64,000 bases of DNA, taken from assembly GCA_023512835.1 (NCBI GenBank), contig CM042088.1:8858078-8922077 (forward strand), given 5' to 3'. The notes under the pieces are model-generated. The model saw nothing but the letters and a program-made list of their open reading frames with translations, was not told the origin of the DNA and did not search any database. The translations under genes and the position numbers were made by a program. Below are positions 10,584 through 22,940 of the stretch, piece by piece; position 1 is the stretch's first letter; each line of letters starts with the position of its first letter. This DNA is from Taxillus chinensis. Taxonomy: Eukaryota; Streptophyta; Magnoliopsida; Santalales; Loranthaceae.

Positions 10584-12095
10584 TCAAGCTTGTTTGTCCT
10601 CGAACAACTTCGGGTGTTGCTCACGCATCATGGACTCACGTTCCCAGGTCTTCTCCTTAATGCCGTAGTACTGCCATAGCACACGAACCAAAGGAATAGC
10701 ACGACCACGCAAAAGCTTCTCTCGCCGATCTAGAATACGGATGGGGGCCTCTACAACTGACATGTCATCCTCAATATCCAATGTCCCCCAATCGTTCACA
10801 TGGGTGGGGTCAGGGTGATATTTCCTCAACTAGGACACGTGGAATACATTGTGCACCCGACTCAATCGCGGTGGCAACGCTAATCGGTAGGCCACTGGCC
10901 CCACACGAGCCATAACCTCAAAATGACCAATAAACCGCGGAGATAGCTTGGAACCTCACCCAAACCGCCGATGTCCACGATGGGGAGAAACATGGAGAAA
11001 CACATGATCTCCCATAGAAAATGCTAAAGGTCGCCGCCGTTGATATGCATAAGACTTCTGTCAACTCTACGCGGACAACAAGCGCTGACAAATCAACTTT
11101 ACCTTTGCGGTAGCCTCTTGAACCAACTGTGGTCCCAAGAGAGCTGCCTCCCCGACCTTAGTCCAACATAAAGGTGATCGACACGGCCTCCCATACAATG
11201 CCTCAAAAGGAACCATCCCAATGGATGCTTGATAACTGTTGTTGTAGGCAAACTCCACCAAAGGAAGGTGAGTTGCCCACGAACCCCCAAAATCTAGCAC
11301 ACAGGCCGGCAACATGTCCTCCAATGTCTGGTTCGTCCTCTTTGTTTGACCGTCAGTCTCCGGGTAAAAGGTTGTACTCAAGTTAAGCTTTGTCCCCATA
11401 GCCTCCTGCAAGCCTGCCCATAAACGAGAAGTGAACCGCGAATCTCTGTCAGACACAATCGACGATGGTACTCCATGTAGTCTCACAACCTCATTCACAT
11501 ATAGCTGGCTCAATGCCCTAATGGAGTCCCGCTCTCGAACGGCAAGAAAATGGGCCGACTTCGTTAGTCGATCCACAATCACCCAAATCATGTCTTTCCT
11601 CCCAGTAGTGGGTGGAAAACCAGTCACAAAATCCATCGCTATGTGGTCCCACTTCCACTCCGCGATCGGCAATGGTTGCAACATACCTGCTAGCCACTGG
11701 TGCTCAGCCTTCACCTGCTGACACACGAGGTACCTCCAAACAAAAGTAGCTACATCACGTTTCATCCCAGGCCACCAAAAATGTCCCCGAAGTGCATGAT
11801 ACATCTTCGTACCCCCTGGATGCATTGCAACCCTAGACTAATGAAACTCCCTCATCACCTCATCCCGGAGAGAAGAAGCCACTACTAGCCTCCCCTGAAA
11901 AGACAACTCATGCTCAAGACCCTCTGTCCAATTCGCAGATAGTTCACCAGCCTCAATACGGGCACGGAGAACCTCACACTCAATGTCACCCAATTGTCCC
12001 TCCCGGACTTGCTGGTACGGCTCAGGCACAACAACAATAGGACTCAAGACTGTCCCACCATCAGGAGCAATAGGCTGCAACTGTAACATCACCAA
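10584..12095 (-). pseudogene. Chromovirus integrase and chromodomain
   Basis: Integrase joins element cDNA to host DNA; the chromodomain helps target it to chromatin. The zinc-binding part shows HPGGTKMYHALRGHFWWPGM and then WRYLVCQQVK, in which the first Cys of the usual CLVCQQ is Tyr. The catalytic core shows MDFVTGF (Asp) and SDRDSRF (Asp). The Glu position reads TDGQTKRTNQ, with Lys where the family has Glu. The C-terminal part (10829-10584) has LRKYHPDPTHV and RILDRREKLLRGR, typical of Tekay/Del chromodomain integrases. Stops interrupt the frame at 11838-11840 and inside FHVS-LRKYH near 10830. The enzyme cannot be active. Confidence 0.9.
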
Positions 12096-12110
12096 CTGCT
12101 CTATCAGCTT

Positions 12111-13435
12111 TCACTCTCTCACGGCCACTTCAACCTTCCCTTTCCTGCTCAACACATCAGCCACAACATTGCCCTTGCCCGGGGTATAGGAAAGAGTAAA
12201 GTCAAAGGTCTGCAAATACTCCACCCATCTCCTCTGCCTCAAATTCAAGTCCTTCTGAGTAAAGATGTACTGAAGGCTCCTGTGATCTGAGAACACCACA
12301 AACTTCTCCCTCAAAAGGTAATGCTGCCAACTCTTCAAGGCAAAGATGATAGCCGCCAACTCAAGATCATGAGTAGGGTAATTCTGCTCATGAGGTTTCA
12401 GCTGCCTCGACACATAAGCTACCACACTGTACTCCTGCATAAGCACACACCCCAAACCAACCCTGGACGCATCACAATACACCTCATATGGGATATCCTC
12501 CCTAGGTAACCTCAACACAGGTGCAGTGGTCAAAAGGGTTTTGAGGGCCTCAAACGCCTGCTGACACTTGTCAGTCTACTCAAACTTCACTCCCTTCTTG
12601 GTCAACTCCATTATAGGAGCCACCAAACGGGAGAACCCCTCTACAAAACGACGATAGTAGCCTGCCAAGCCAAGGAAACTACGGACCTCAAAAACATTGG
12701 TTGGCCTCTCCCACAATGATACAGCCTCAATCTTAGCTGGGTCCACTCTAACCCCCTCAGCTGACACTACATGGCCAAGAAAATAAACCTCTTGCATCCA
12801 AAACTCACATTTGTTAAACTTAGCAAACAACTGCTGGTCCCTCAAGGTTTGCAACACGGTTGCCAAGTGCTCCACATGCTCCCTCTCAATCTTGGAATAC
12901 ACCAAGATATTGTCTATAAACACCACAACAAAGGAATCCAAATATGGAGCAAAGACCTCGTTCATCAAATGCATGAACACTGCTGGTGCATTAGTGAGCC
13001 CGAAAGGCATCACTACCCACTCATAGTGCCCATACCTACACCAAAAAGCCATCTTAGGGATGTTCTCCTCCCTAACCCTTAACTAGTGATACCCCGATTG
13101 TAGATCTATCATGGAAAACCACTGGGCTCCACTCAACTGGTCGAACAAGTCATCTATCCGAGGCAACGGATACTTGTTCTTCACAGTCACCGAATTCAGC
13201 TTCCTGTAGTCAATGCAGAGGCGAAGCGTGCCATCTGCCTTCTTTGCAAAGAGCACCGAGCACCCCAAGGTGAGGTACTCGGTCTGATATACCCCTAGTC
13301 CACCAACGCTTCTATTTGCCTCTGAAGCTCCCTCAACTCGGCTGGCCCCATACGATAAGCTACTTCGGAGATTGGGCCAGTCCTTAGAACCAACTCAATG
13401 GTGAACTCCACACTTCTCTTAGGAGGTAAACTCCT
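12111..13435 (-). pseudogene. Chromovirus reverse transcriptase and RNase H
   Basis: RT copies element RNA and RNase H removes the template. RT motifs include [46 protein letters not shown] and [12 protein letters not shown]. The catalytic FIDD reads FIDN, a GAT-to-AAT-type change that removes an essential Asp. RNase H shows [27 protein letters not shown] and [18 protein letters not shown]. Stops fall after SGYH (13081-13083) and before [11 protein letters not shown]. The N-terminal side reads into the Athila insertion at 13435 ([13 protein letters not shown]), which is the direct continuation of the protease segment ending at 20534. Confidence 0.92.
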
Positions 13436-14770
13436 TGTTAGCAATTCCGCAAGCGTACGGATCGTTACAAGTAATAAAGTGGACTCAAAGTCCGGATGTC
13501 GAACCCACAGAAAAGGTGATCAAGTAAAAAGCTCATTTTGTAAATCCATGATGTATTTGAAGTTGGTTTTGTATCATTGGCAATTTGAATGTTGTAATTT
13601 AAATAAACAAAGCAATGTAAATGATCTTATGGGAGAAAATAGGGATTTGGATTTCAATCAATGTAATTAATTAATCTCTTATTCTTAAGGCATATTAATT
13701 GAAACTTTCCCTTTTTATTTAAAACCCAACACCTTTGCATGTACTAGCCTCTTTCGAGTGACCTAGCCGTGTGTATACCCTAGCTTGGGGAACGGGCAAC
13801 CCATTATGTGCTTAAGTTGTTTGAGTGTAGATTGGAATCACACCAACCCTAACTAAGTTACAAGCAAGATTACTGGCTTTCGCAAATTATAATCTTAGCA
13901 AGTCAAGTCTCTTAACTATCCGGTTATCAATGTCTTCTTTCGATCCATAATTGATTAACCTTATACAAGACTTAAGGTGGCCGAACTTAAATCTCACATG
14001 CTAACTCAAAAGACTTGATAAACATAATAGGGAATTTCAAATTAACTAGCCAAAAGAAAAGAAATTAGAAACTTACATCAAATCCATCCTCCTCCCATGG
14101 AGGTTTAAGCTACCATAGCAAATAAGAAAACCATTGTTCTAACTATAAGAACCCAATACACTTCTCTCTCTCTCTCTCTCCCCCAGAATGAATGATTTTC
14201 AGGGACCCATTAATTACAAATTTTCCCCAATATATTTCCTAATTCCCTGTATAACTGCTGGAAACCGTTAGGAACCGTTCCCTCCATTAATTTGAAGTTG
14301 TTTCCCTCTCAAAATGGTTTATGGAAGGTCATCAGATCCTTTAAAGATGAGTTACAGGCCGTCCAGGTGGCATCTGTGGAGGTTCGTTGACTAGCAGGTT
14401 ACATTGTGCAGAAACTGCCCGCGGTCAATTCATTTGGTCAACTCAATTTCAAATGACCATTTCACATCACCAAGCTCTCGGGAGCTTTTGGTCGAGTCAA
14501 TTGGCTCCGTCATTTCTTTTTGGTCATTTCAAATTTGAAATGACCGCAGTGCAGATTGTCCTTTGTTCCATCTTTCTTTCCTTGGACCTTGTACTTGGCC
14601 TGTTTTCCATTCAAAGACAACAAAAACACCACAAAAGGATCTACAATTGCTATGTTAGGGGGTTAGTTCATTAATCAATCAAATCCATCAAAATAATGAT
14701 CAAAGGATGATTATTTCTCTTATAATCTCCATTATTTGACATTGAATTATGGTTGAAAAACCCCCTAACA
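13436..14770 (-). repeat. 3' LTR of the Athila gag-protease element
   Basis: About 1335 bp, nearly identical to the copy at 19209. It differs in scattered single bases and in a longer TC run (near 14161-14181). Nothing coding. Confidence 0.93.
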
Positions 14771-16270
14771 ACAACTCTACACTTAGAACTTGCTCGTCTC
14801 GAGGCAAATAAAATTATGAAGCATAGCAAAAGTAAGACAATGAATTGATATAAGAGCATGTGAAAGAATAAAACATCCATAAAACATATGGTTTAATTCT
14901 TAATATCATGTATGAAGTTTTGTATTCTCAGTCCAACAATCATATGTTCTCTTTACAGAAGACTAAGAAGCAATTGAACCACCAACATTCTGAAACAAAT
15001 TTCCTAATTCCTTGTAATCTCACAATGAGCAAAGCAACCTCACTCATAGGGTAATCTCACTTCACTGTCTCTCAATCTTTCATGGAATTAAAACTAAAAC
15101 AAGTGCCTTCCTAATCCTTTTTGGTGATTCAACCATCATTCCATTACCCAATTAGTTTTTGTCATAGACCACAATGATGGTAAAAGTAACAATGCCCAAC
15201 ACACTTCTTATCTATTTTAAATGTACAAGTAAGTTCTATGTACAATGCACTCTGAAAATATACAACTGTAATACTATTTTTTTTTTCAAGGATTATGCCG
15301 CAATAGTCTATATAACCTTACAAGTTTTTCCTTGATGGATTATACATCTCCACAATCCATAACCTTCTCTTTCATTCTTTCTTTTCCAAGGCTTATGCTA
15401 CGGTAGTCTATATAACCTTACAAACTTTTCCTTGATGGATTATATATCTCCACAGTTCATAACCTTCTCTTTTTTTAAGTATACACACTTTATACAACAC
15501 TTTATACAACTTGGAACATTGTATTTATTCTAAACAAAGTGGGCTATGACTCCAACTCCACCATTCCAACTATCCAATCACCAATGTAGAACTATAAAAG
15601 AACTTATTGAAGTTTAATTTCCATGAAGTGAACACTCATCAAAATATATAGCTCTCAGTAAAGTTATATTCTCACTCATTCAAGGAATCAAGTTATTTAT
15701 TCAAAAGTTGTCAATTCATTATGGATCCAAGTCTTTGTTCAAACACATGATGATATCATTCCAAGTACATGAGTTTCATGAATGAGATTAATGAGTAACC
15801 ATTGGTTCCAAAAGTATTTCATTCTTAAACATGTTGTATATAAACATGTCAAAGTTTTCACAGTGCCTTCATTTCATATTCATTCTACTCTTCTCATATC
15901 ATGAGGAAATTAATCCATATTGCAATGCCACAAGCAACTCCACACTTGGAATTTTGCATATCTTTCAAGCAATTGCAACAAGAAGAGGGAAAAGTGTTTA
16001 AACCTTTTTTTTTGACAAAGGGGAACTGGCTCACTATAAAAATATATCATTTTAATCGACCACTGTTTTCTGCCGATTTCAAGTCTGAACATCATTGCTC
16101 TCCTCCTTCCTTCATGCTAACCTATGAACCCTTTGCACACAAAGAAATCCAAACAAAACAAAACAAATATTCACAAAACATGTTCGGGTTGTCTCCCGGA
16201 AGCGCTGCAGTTAATGTCAGTAGCTTGACATTCTCCTTTTGTTAACTTGAAATTGGAGCAAGGTAAAGAA
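14771..16270 (-). other. Non-coding 3' internal region of the Athila derivative
   Basis: AT-rich DNA without ORFs, where a full element would have RT to integrase. It includes two tandem copies of a unit of about 99 bp (about 15288-15386 and 15387-15474) with the words GTCTATATAACCTTACAA and CTTGATGGATTATA. The purine tract expected next to the LTR is weak (minus AAGTGTAGAGTTGT). Confidence 0.75.
15288..15474. repeat. Tandem duplication, about 99 bp x 2
   Basis: The two units share GCAATAGTCTATATAACC-type sequence, CTTGATGGATTATA and ATAACCTTCTCTTT, with about ten differences. Confidence 0.85.
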
Positions 16271-16313
16271 TCTCCTTGACTCCTGCAAGTTCTACAAAGG
16301 CCTTCTTTCTCTT

Positions 16314-17888
16314 TCACCAAACCTTCGACAAGTGGTCCAGTTGCTCTCCTTGTAGCTCAGCGGCTACAATAACTGGCCATTCTCCTTCTTCTCCCAAGAA
16401 TGCATACTTTAAATGTGCTGGTAAAGTCTTCAATTCAACCTTTGGTGCTTTTTCTAATGATGGGATTGGTTTAGAGATTTTTCCAATATCTTCAAATCCC
16501 TTCTTGTGCTGAAACTGAATAATTGGTGTAACCTCCAAAGCATGCTTCTCCTCTTGAATTTCTTCAATAACAACTGAAGACACATTTTATAAGCATAAAC
16601 CTAAAGGATCACGGAATCCCTTAGCATGATCTTCAATCACAGATTCAAGCATTTCTACTAAACAACCTTGTTCATGCTCTTCCTTTTGAGGATTCTTCAT
16701 ACTCTTATATAAGTTGAACTCTACTTTGTCTTCACCAATGTGTAATTCTAATTTCCCACCTTTGACATCTATGATTGCCCCTGCTGTTGCTAAAAATGGT
16801 CTGCCAAGAATAAGTGGCAAAGAACCACCTTCTTCCATATCCAAAGCTATCAAGTCAATTGGGACAATAAAATTCTGAATTTGTAACGGTGCATTCTCAA
16901 TAATGCCAGCTGCATACTTAATGGATTTATCAGCAAGCTGCAAAGTCACTGACGTGGGCTGCAATTTTCCAAGACCTAGCTTGCTGCATACTGAAGATGG
17001 AATCAAACTCACACTAGCTCCCAAGTCACAAAGAGCTGAGTCAAATGTAACATTCCCAATGGTGCAAGGTATAGAAAAACTGCCTGGGTCTTCTATCTTC
17101 TGAGGTAACTTCCTCTGAATAATTGCACTACACTCCTCTGTAAGTGCAATTGTTCCTTTTTCCTCAATCCTCTGTTTGTTGCTTAACATCTCCTTCAAAT
17201 ATTTGGAATATGAAGGCATTTGAACTATAGCTTCCAAGAACGGGATAGTGAGCTTCAATTCTTTAAGATGATCTATAAATCTCTTGTATTGCTCATCCCT
17301 CTTTCTTTGTTTCAATCTCTGAGGAAAGGGTATGGGTGGAGCATAGTTCTTTACCACCTTAGGAACTTCAGGCTGTTCCTCTTTCTTTTCTTCTTCTCTA
17401 TTCTCAGATACAGGATCACTATATTCCTTTTTGTCATGAATTACTTCCTCCACTTGAGGAACTTTCCTCTCTGGTAAATCCTTTCCACTTATTAGCATGA
17501 CAGCTTGCACATACTCCTTTGGGTTTGGCTCAATCTTACTTGGAAGTTCACCAGGATTCCTTGTAGTAAGAGCATTTGCAATTTGTGCAATCTGAGTCTC
17601 CAACTTCTTGTTATGAGTCTCAAGTCTGTCAAACCTGCTACCAATATCAGTCTCAAACTTATTCAATCTTTGTTCAGTTCTTGCTGCCATATTCTCAATT
17701 GCAAACTCCCAGTCAGCCTTCTGCTTTTCACCATAACCAGCTCCTTGTGGTTTAGGTTGAAACTGTCTATTGAATTGCTGATTGTTCTGATTCTTATGCA
17801 CTTGATTTGCATTATTTCCACCTTGATTACTCTACTGATTGTTCTGTCCTCCCCATGAAAAATTCGGATGATTCCTCCATCCGGGATT
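16314..17888 (-). pseudogene. Athila-type gag C-terminus, retropepsin and pre-RT segment
   Basis: Retropepsin cleaves the Gag polyprotein. From 17801 the frame is open for 404 codons. A Gln/Asn-rich segment and a coiled-coil-like RLNKFETDIGSRFDRLETH stretch come first. The protease has CDLGASVSLIP as the catalytic Asp motif (DLGA is the Athila form) and LPLILGRPFLATAGA as the second signature. After a TAA at 16587-16589 the same frame continues to 16314 with KVELKTLPAHLKYAFLG, the conserved lead-in to Athila RT, and then stops. RT does not follow. TAG codons upstream (17889 and near 17830) separate this segment from the gag part. Confidence 0.88.
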
Positions 17889-19059
17889 TTAGGTATTGGA
17901 AAATGGATTATTTTGTTGCCTGTTTTGGTTAGCTATGTAGCTAACCTCCTCATTTATATTGGCTGAATATCCTTCCACTGTCTCTCCATATGCTTTTAGT
18001 GGACACTCATTCGGATGGTGTATGCTCCCACATTCTTGGCAAGCAAAGTTAACCTTTGCTACTCTCTGAACATTTAATTTTTCCACTTGTTTTGTCAGAG
18101 CTTCAAACTTAGCATTCAGCATTGTGGAATTATCCACCTCAATTAAACCAGGTTTCTTCACAGCTACTCTCCTAGAGGGCCACTGAGCTTGCTCTTTTGT
18201 CAGTTCCTCTATAATCTCTTTAGCTTCTTCTGCAGTCTTGGCCGTCGAGCACCTCCTCGCCGCAAAGATTTACCATGTATTGCTCCTCAGCTGTAAGGCC
18301 TCCATAAAACACTTCAATAAGAAGCCAATCTTCTAAGCCATGATTGGGACATTTTCTCTGCAATTCCCTGAATCTATTCCATACCTCACGAAGTGTTTCT
18401 CCAGTGGTTTGGGTAAAAGCAGTAATGTTGTTTCTCAACTTCACTGTTCTTCCTCTTGGGAAATATTTAGTGAGAAATTCCTGGGCACAATCTGCTCATC
18501 TGGTGAAATGTCCCTCTTAAAAAGAATTGAACCAGATCAAAGCATCCTCCTTTAAAGACCAAGGGAATAATTCTAATCTGATAAAATCCTCTGGCACTCT
18601 TTGTCTTCTCATTGTTCTGCATATCTGCACAAATCTGGTTAAATGGTGATGAGGATCTTCCAAAGGTGTCCCCCCAAAACTGTTCTGCACTACTAAATTA
18701 ATAAGCTGTGGAGAGAACTCAAAGTTTTCTCTCAAAAGAGGTGGTGGATAGATAGGATTTCTGATATTAGAAACGTCAGGAGTATGATGCTCCCTAACTG
18801 GCTTGAGATCTGATCCATTATTTTCCTGTTGCTGTTGTTGCTGTTGTTCCTCCATAACTGAACAAGACTGAACACTTTCTTCTTCCCAACACAAGTTCTG
18901 TAAATCAAACTCTGGATTACTCCAAAATCCAGGAGCAGAATTTGATTCTTCTTCAATGCTTGCTGACTGTACACTCTTTTGCTTTCTCAATCTAGCAAAG
19001 AATGTACGCTCCGGCTCAGGGTCAAACAAATCTTCAAACGTTGATGAACGCTTGCTCAT
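17889..19059 (-). pseudogene. Athila-type Gag (capsid and zinc-knuckle part)
   Basis: Gag packages element RNA. The frame starts MSKRSSTFEDLFDPEPE at 19059. The capsid-like core includes FGGTPLEDPHHHLTRFVQIC and, further on, LREVWNRFRELQRKCPNHG, both typical of plant gypsy gag. Stops at 18517-18519 (TAA) and one TGA just downstream break the frame. A frameshift near 18220 moves it to the frame holding CQECGSIHHPNEC, a zinc-knuckle-like cluster. A poly-Gln stretch (near 18830) comes from a CTG/TTG run. A 5' leader of about 125 bases separates the start from the PBS. Confidence 0.85.
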
Positions 19060-19184
19060 TCATTCGCACCTGTAGAAAACAACAATGAACACATACCTAG
19101 CATAATACCGCACACGGAGTTTGGTAATTACAACAAGTATGCTTCCACACTCAATCACAAAATGTACTTTCAACTTTGTTACCT

Positions 19185-19202
19185 TCCCCGGCAACGGCGC
19201 CA
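19185..19202 (-). promoter_or_regulatory. tRNA-Asp primer-binding site of the Athila derivative
   Basis: Minus-strand TGGCGCCGTTGCCGGGGA begins six bases after the 5' LTR end, as expected for Athila minus-strand priming. Confidence 0.9.
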
Positions 19203-19208
19203 AAAACT

Positions 19209-20533
19209 TGTTAGCAATTCCGCAAGCGTACGGATCGTTACAAGTAATAAAGTGGACTCAAAGTCCGGATGTCGAACCCACAGAGAAGGTGATCAAGTAA
19301 AAAGCTCATTTTGTAAATCCATAATGTATTTGAAGTTGGTTTTGTATCACTGGCAATTTGAATGTTGTAATTTAAATAAACAAAGCAATGTAAATGATCT
19401 TATGGGAGAAAATAGGGATTTGGATTTCAATCAATGTAATTAATTAATCTCTTGTTCTTAAGGCATATTAATTAAAACTTTCCCTTTATTTAAAACCCAA
19501 CACCTTTGCATGTACTAGCCTCTTTCGAGTGACCTAGCCGTGTGTATACCCTAGCTTGGGGAACGGGCGACCCATTATGTGCTTAAGTTGTTTGAGTGTA
19601 GATTGGCATCACACCAACCCTAACTAGGTTACAAGCAAGATTACTGGCTTTCGCAAATTATAATCTTAGCAAGTCAAGTCTCTTAACTATCCGGTTATTA
19701 ATGTCTTCTTTCGATCCATAATTGATTAACCTTATACAAGACTTAAGGTGGCCGAACTTAAATCTCACATGCTAACTCAAAAGACTTGATAAACATAATA
19801 GGGAATTTCAAATTAACTAGCCAAAAGAAAAGGAATTAGAAACTTACATCAAATCCATCCTCCTCCCATGGAGGTTTAAGCTACCATAGCAAATAAGAAA
19901 ACCATTGTTCTAACTATGAGAACCCAATACACTTCTCTCTCTCTCCCAGAATGAACGATTTTCAGGGACCCATTAATTACAAATTTTCCCCAATATATTT
20001 CCTAATTCCCTGTATAACTGCTGGAAACCGTTAGGAACCGTTCCCTCCATTAATTTGAAGTTGTTTCCCTCTCACAATGGTTTATGGAAGGTCACCAGAT
20101 CCTTTAAAGATGAGTTATAGGCCGTCTAGGTGGCATCTATGGAGGTTCATTGACTAGCAGGTTATGTTGTGCAGAAACTGCCCGCGGTCAATTCATTTGG
20201 TCAACTCAATTTCAAATGACCATTTCACATGACCAAGCTCTCGGGAGCTTTTGGTCGAGTCAATTGGCTCCGTCATTTCTTTTTGGTCATTTCATATTTG
20301 AAATGACCGCAGTGCAAATTGTCCTTTGTTCCTTCCTTCTTTCCTTGGACCTTGTACTTGGCCTGTTTTCCATTCAAAGACAACGAAAACACCACAAAAG
20401 GATCTACAATTGCTATGTTAGGGGGTTAGTTCATTAATCAATCAAATCCATCAAAATAATGATCAAAGGATGATTATTTCTCTTATAATCTCCATTATTT
20501 TACTTTGAATTATGGTTGAAAAACCCCCTAACA
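19209..20533 (-). repeat. 5' LTR of the Athila gag-protease element
   Basis: About 1325 bp, matching 13436-14770. It begins (minus) TGTTAGGGGG and ends GCTAACA, and is followed on the outside by the CTCCT duplication. Confidence 0.93.
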
Positions 20534-21234
20534 CTCCTCAACTGGTCAGGAAAGACATACTGAAATTGGTCAACAACTGCTAGCCACACTCTCTTTTCTA
20601 CTTTCCCCTCCTCGGCAAAGGTCAGGGCTGCCAACCTGTGGGTAATGGCACCCCACTGGTCCAGCACTAGCCCAGCTTGACTCGCGTCACAGTCCCACTC
20701 CCCCTGCAGGGTGCAAGAAGTCCCTGCAGGTGTCATGAAGGATACACACCGCCGATAACAATCTATCTTGGCCTGGAAAGCCATAAGCCAATCCATACCC
20801 AAGATCAGGTCAAACGTCCTCATAGACATCACATGTAAATCAAAACTAAGCTCTACATCTCCTATGGTTAGCACGCAGTCTCGACAAACACGCCGCACCT
20901 CGATCACACCTCCCACCGGAGACTCCACTGCTAGGGGTCTCTCTGCCTCAACACATGCTAACCCCAATCCCTCAATTAGAAGTTGAGCAACAAACGAACA
21001 AGATGCACCCGTATCAAAAAGTGCAGAAACAAGCGTACGAGAGATCAAAAGGGTACCTTTAACCACCAATGGTCCTACCCCACCCTCCGTTGGTGGAGGT
21101 GGTAGCTCAACCTCCTCTTGGGGTGTTGCATCTAGTGCAAACACCCTCCCTTGGCCCGTGCCACTAGTCGGCTCCCCCACTGGACGGTTCCTGCCATGGC
21201 TTCCAGCTTCAGTCTGCTGCCACTCAGGCCTCCC
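20534..21234 (-). pseudogene. Chromovirus aspartic protease
   Basis: The catalytic motif VSALFDTGASCSFVA is intact, followed by the flap region and the second signature FDLILGMDWLMAF. The frame is open from 21234, directly after a TGA at the end of the zinc-knuckle segment. It reads to the Athila insertion at 20533, ending DQFQYVFPDQL. The sequence resumes at 13435 with the segment leading into RT, which confirms that the Athila element split one continuous polyprotein. Confidence 0.9.
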
Positions 21235-22502
21235 CTAAGGTCGGGTCTGGCTAGATCCTGCCTGACTAGCCTGCCACTGACGCGCTGGCCTCTCCGATGG
21301 TGCACGGAAACTAGCATCACTCGTCATGTTGGATGATAAGCCTCCTGCTCCCCTGTTGCCACTCCTGCAAACCTTGCGCAAATGGCCCTCTCGTCCACAG
21401 TTGTTGCACCGCCAGTCTTTCTTGGGACACTCCCTTTTGACGTGCCCTTGCTCCCCACAACAAAGACAACTGCTGGGAAGACCTCCTAATGAACCTCCCT
21501 GTCTACTACCGCCAAAGGTGAACCTCCCTGGGTTCACTGACGGTTGACCCGGCTGCGGAAGGAACTACTATCTCTTTCCTCGGTCTTGGGCCTCTTGGAT
21601 CCTGAATCCCGATCTGACCCACCCTGCAACGGGCGACCTTGATGGGCCTGCCTCCCATCATCCAGCTCTCTCTCAGCTATATGAGTCGTCTCAACAACCT
21701 CAACATAAGTCCTCAAACGCAGAATCGCCACCCTCTGCCTAAGGGCTAGCCTAAGGCCCAAAGTGAACTTGTGGGCCTTCAGGTCCTCCTTGGCCATAGT
21801 CTCAAGAGCAAATCTACTCAAGCTTCGGAACTCGCGTTCATACTCGGGCAACATTTTCGATCCATGCTTCAGACTCCCGAATTCCTGCCTCTTTTGCCAC
21901 CTCAGCGACTCCGGGAAGAACTCGTCATGGAAAAGCTGTAAGAACTCATCCCACAACATGTACTGCACAGCACGGCTTCCCGCGACACTCAGCTACCACT
22001 CCAAGGCATTCCCCTCCAATTGCCGGATGGCCAACCTCACCTTATCCTCCTCCCGGGGTAGGAGAAAGGAGAACACGTGCTCGATCTGCCTCAACCAATG
22101 CTCTGCTATCACTGGATCCTCCTCTCCCTTGAACCTTGGAGGTTGTTCTTTTCGGAACCTCATCACAACATCATCTTCTGCACGATGCATCGGTACACCA
22201 TCCAGCGAACTCTCACGCTCACGAGGTAACTCCCTTACTAGCAGTGGTGGTGGTGGTGGTGGCACCACCTGCTGTGCTGCCATTTCACGGCGCACCTCCC
22301 GAACCTCCTGCCAGATACCCTCCTTCAGCTCTCGGACTTCCAGTCGGATGCTCTCTCGAAGCTGTGCCAACAACAGCGCATGTCCTCCAGCGGGCTGCCC
22401 CACACCAGGACCCTCGTGGGCAGATGACTCATCAGCCACTGCCTCGGACGCACGTGTCGCTCTCCTCAGTGGCATTCTTACTACATGTAGTAAGGAACAC
22501 AA
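21235..22502 (-). pseudogene. Chromovirus Gag with two zinc knuckles
   Basis: Nucleocapsid precursor. Starting near 22502 (MPLRRATRASEA lies just inside), it shows a Pro-rich stretch. The plant gypsy capsid core follows (PPRFKGEEDPVIAEHWLRQ, WDEFLQLFHDEFFPE, LPEYEREFRSLSRFA). A TAG after GNALEW (near 21993) replaces a codon inside the capsid core. A frameshift near 21535 separates the capsid from two CCHC knuckles, CCGEQGHVKREC and CNNCGREGHLRKVC. Confidence 0.9.
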
Positions 22503-22925
22503 ATGTCAAAACAAATTCGAATCTATCACATGTCACTACCTCTACCCCACTTATCAATTCTACTATCATATGGCAGTACATACATACATTGCATCAATCC
22601 ACATTGCACACAGCTTAATTCACATTTCACACAGCTCAATTAAGTAAGAAGTTCTCATGCTCAAGGTATTCCAAGAAAATTCAGAGTTGCACATTTCACA
22701 CTTTATCACGTTATTCATGTTTTTTTTCCAGTTTAGCAAACATAAATAAGAAATGCAACTAGTGCCCTAATGCCAATGAATGCAAACCCTACCTTAGGTT
22801 CGGACTACCCCAAGTACACCTTAGAGGCTTAAAGAGGACCGTGTTGATCGGGCACGTCCCTCCAGACTCCTTCAAAGGACTCAAGATAACCAGATCCGCC
22901 CACGACCCTAGGCCAACTAGACCAT
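22503..22925 (-). other. Chromovirus 5' leader
   Basis: Non-coding DNA between the gag start and PBS; no further feature is seen. Confidence 0.6.
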
Positions 22926-22937
22926 ACTCTGATACCA
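22926..22937 (-). promoter_or_regulatory. Chromovirus primer-binding site (initiator tRNA-Met type)
   Basis: Minus-strand TGGTATCAGAGT lies three bases after the LTR end GGGCGTGACA (22941). Confidence 0.85.
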
Positions 22938-22940
22938 TAC

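Larger units (their letters stand above)
13436..20533 (-). mobile_element. Non-autonomous Athila-type element with gag and protease only
   Basis: Complete element with two LTRs (13436-14770 and 19209-20533) and a perfect target duplication CTCCT (13431-13435 and 20534-20538). LTR ends are TGTTAG/CTAACA. The minus-strand PBS (19185-19202) reads TGGCGCCGTTGCCGGGGA, complementary to a tRNA-Asp as used by Athila. Gag and an Athila-type protease are present; coding ends just before RT, and about 1.5 kb of non-coding DNA separates it from the 3' LTR. RT, RNase H and integrase are absent, so it resembles the TR-GAG class and must have moved using another element's enzymes. Confidence 0.92.

Noticed and set aside
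20500..20533. C-terminal extension of the chromovirus protease frame
   Set aside because: The last residues are read from the Athila LTR across the insertion junction.
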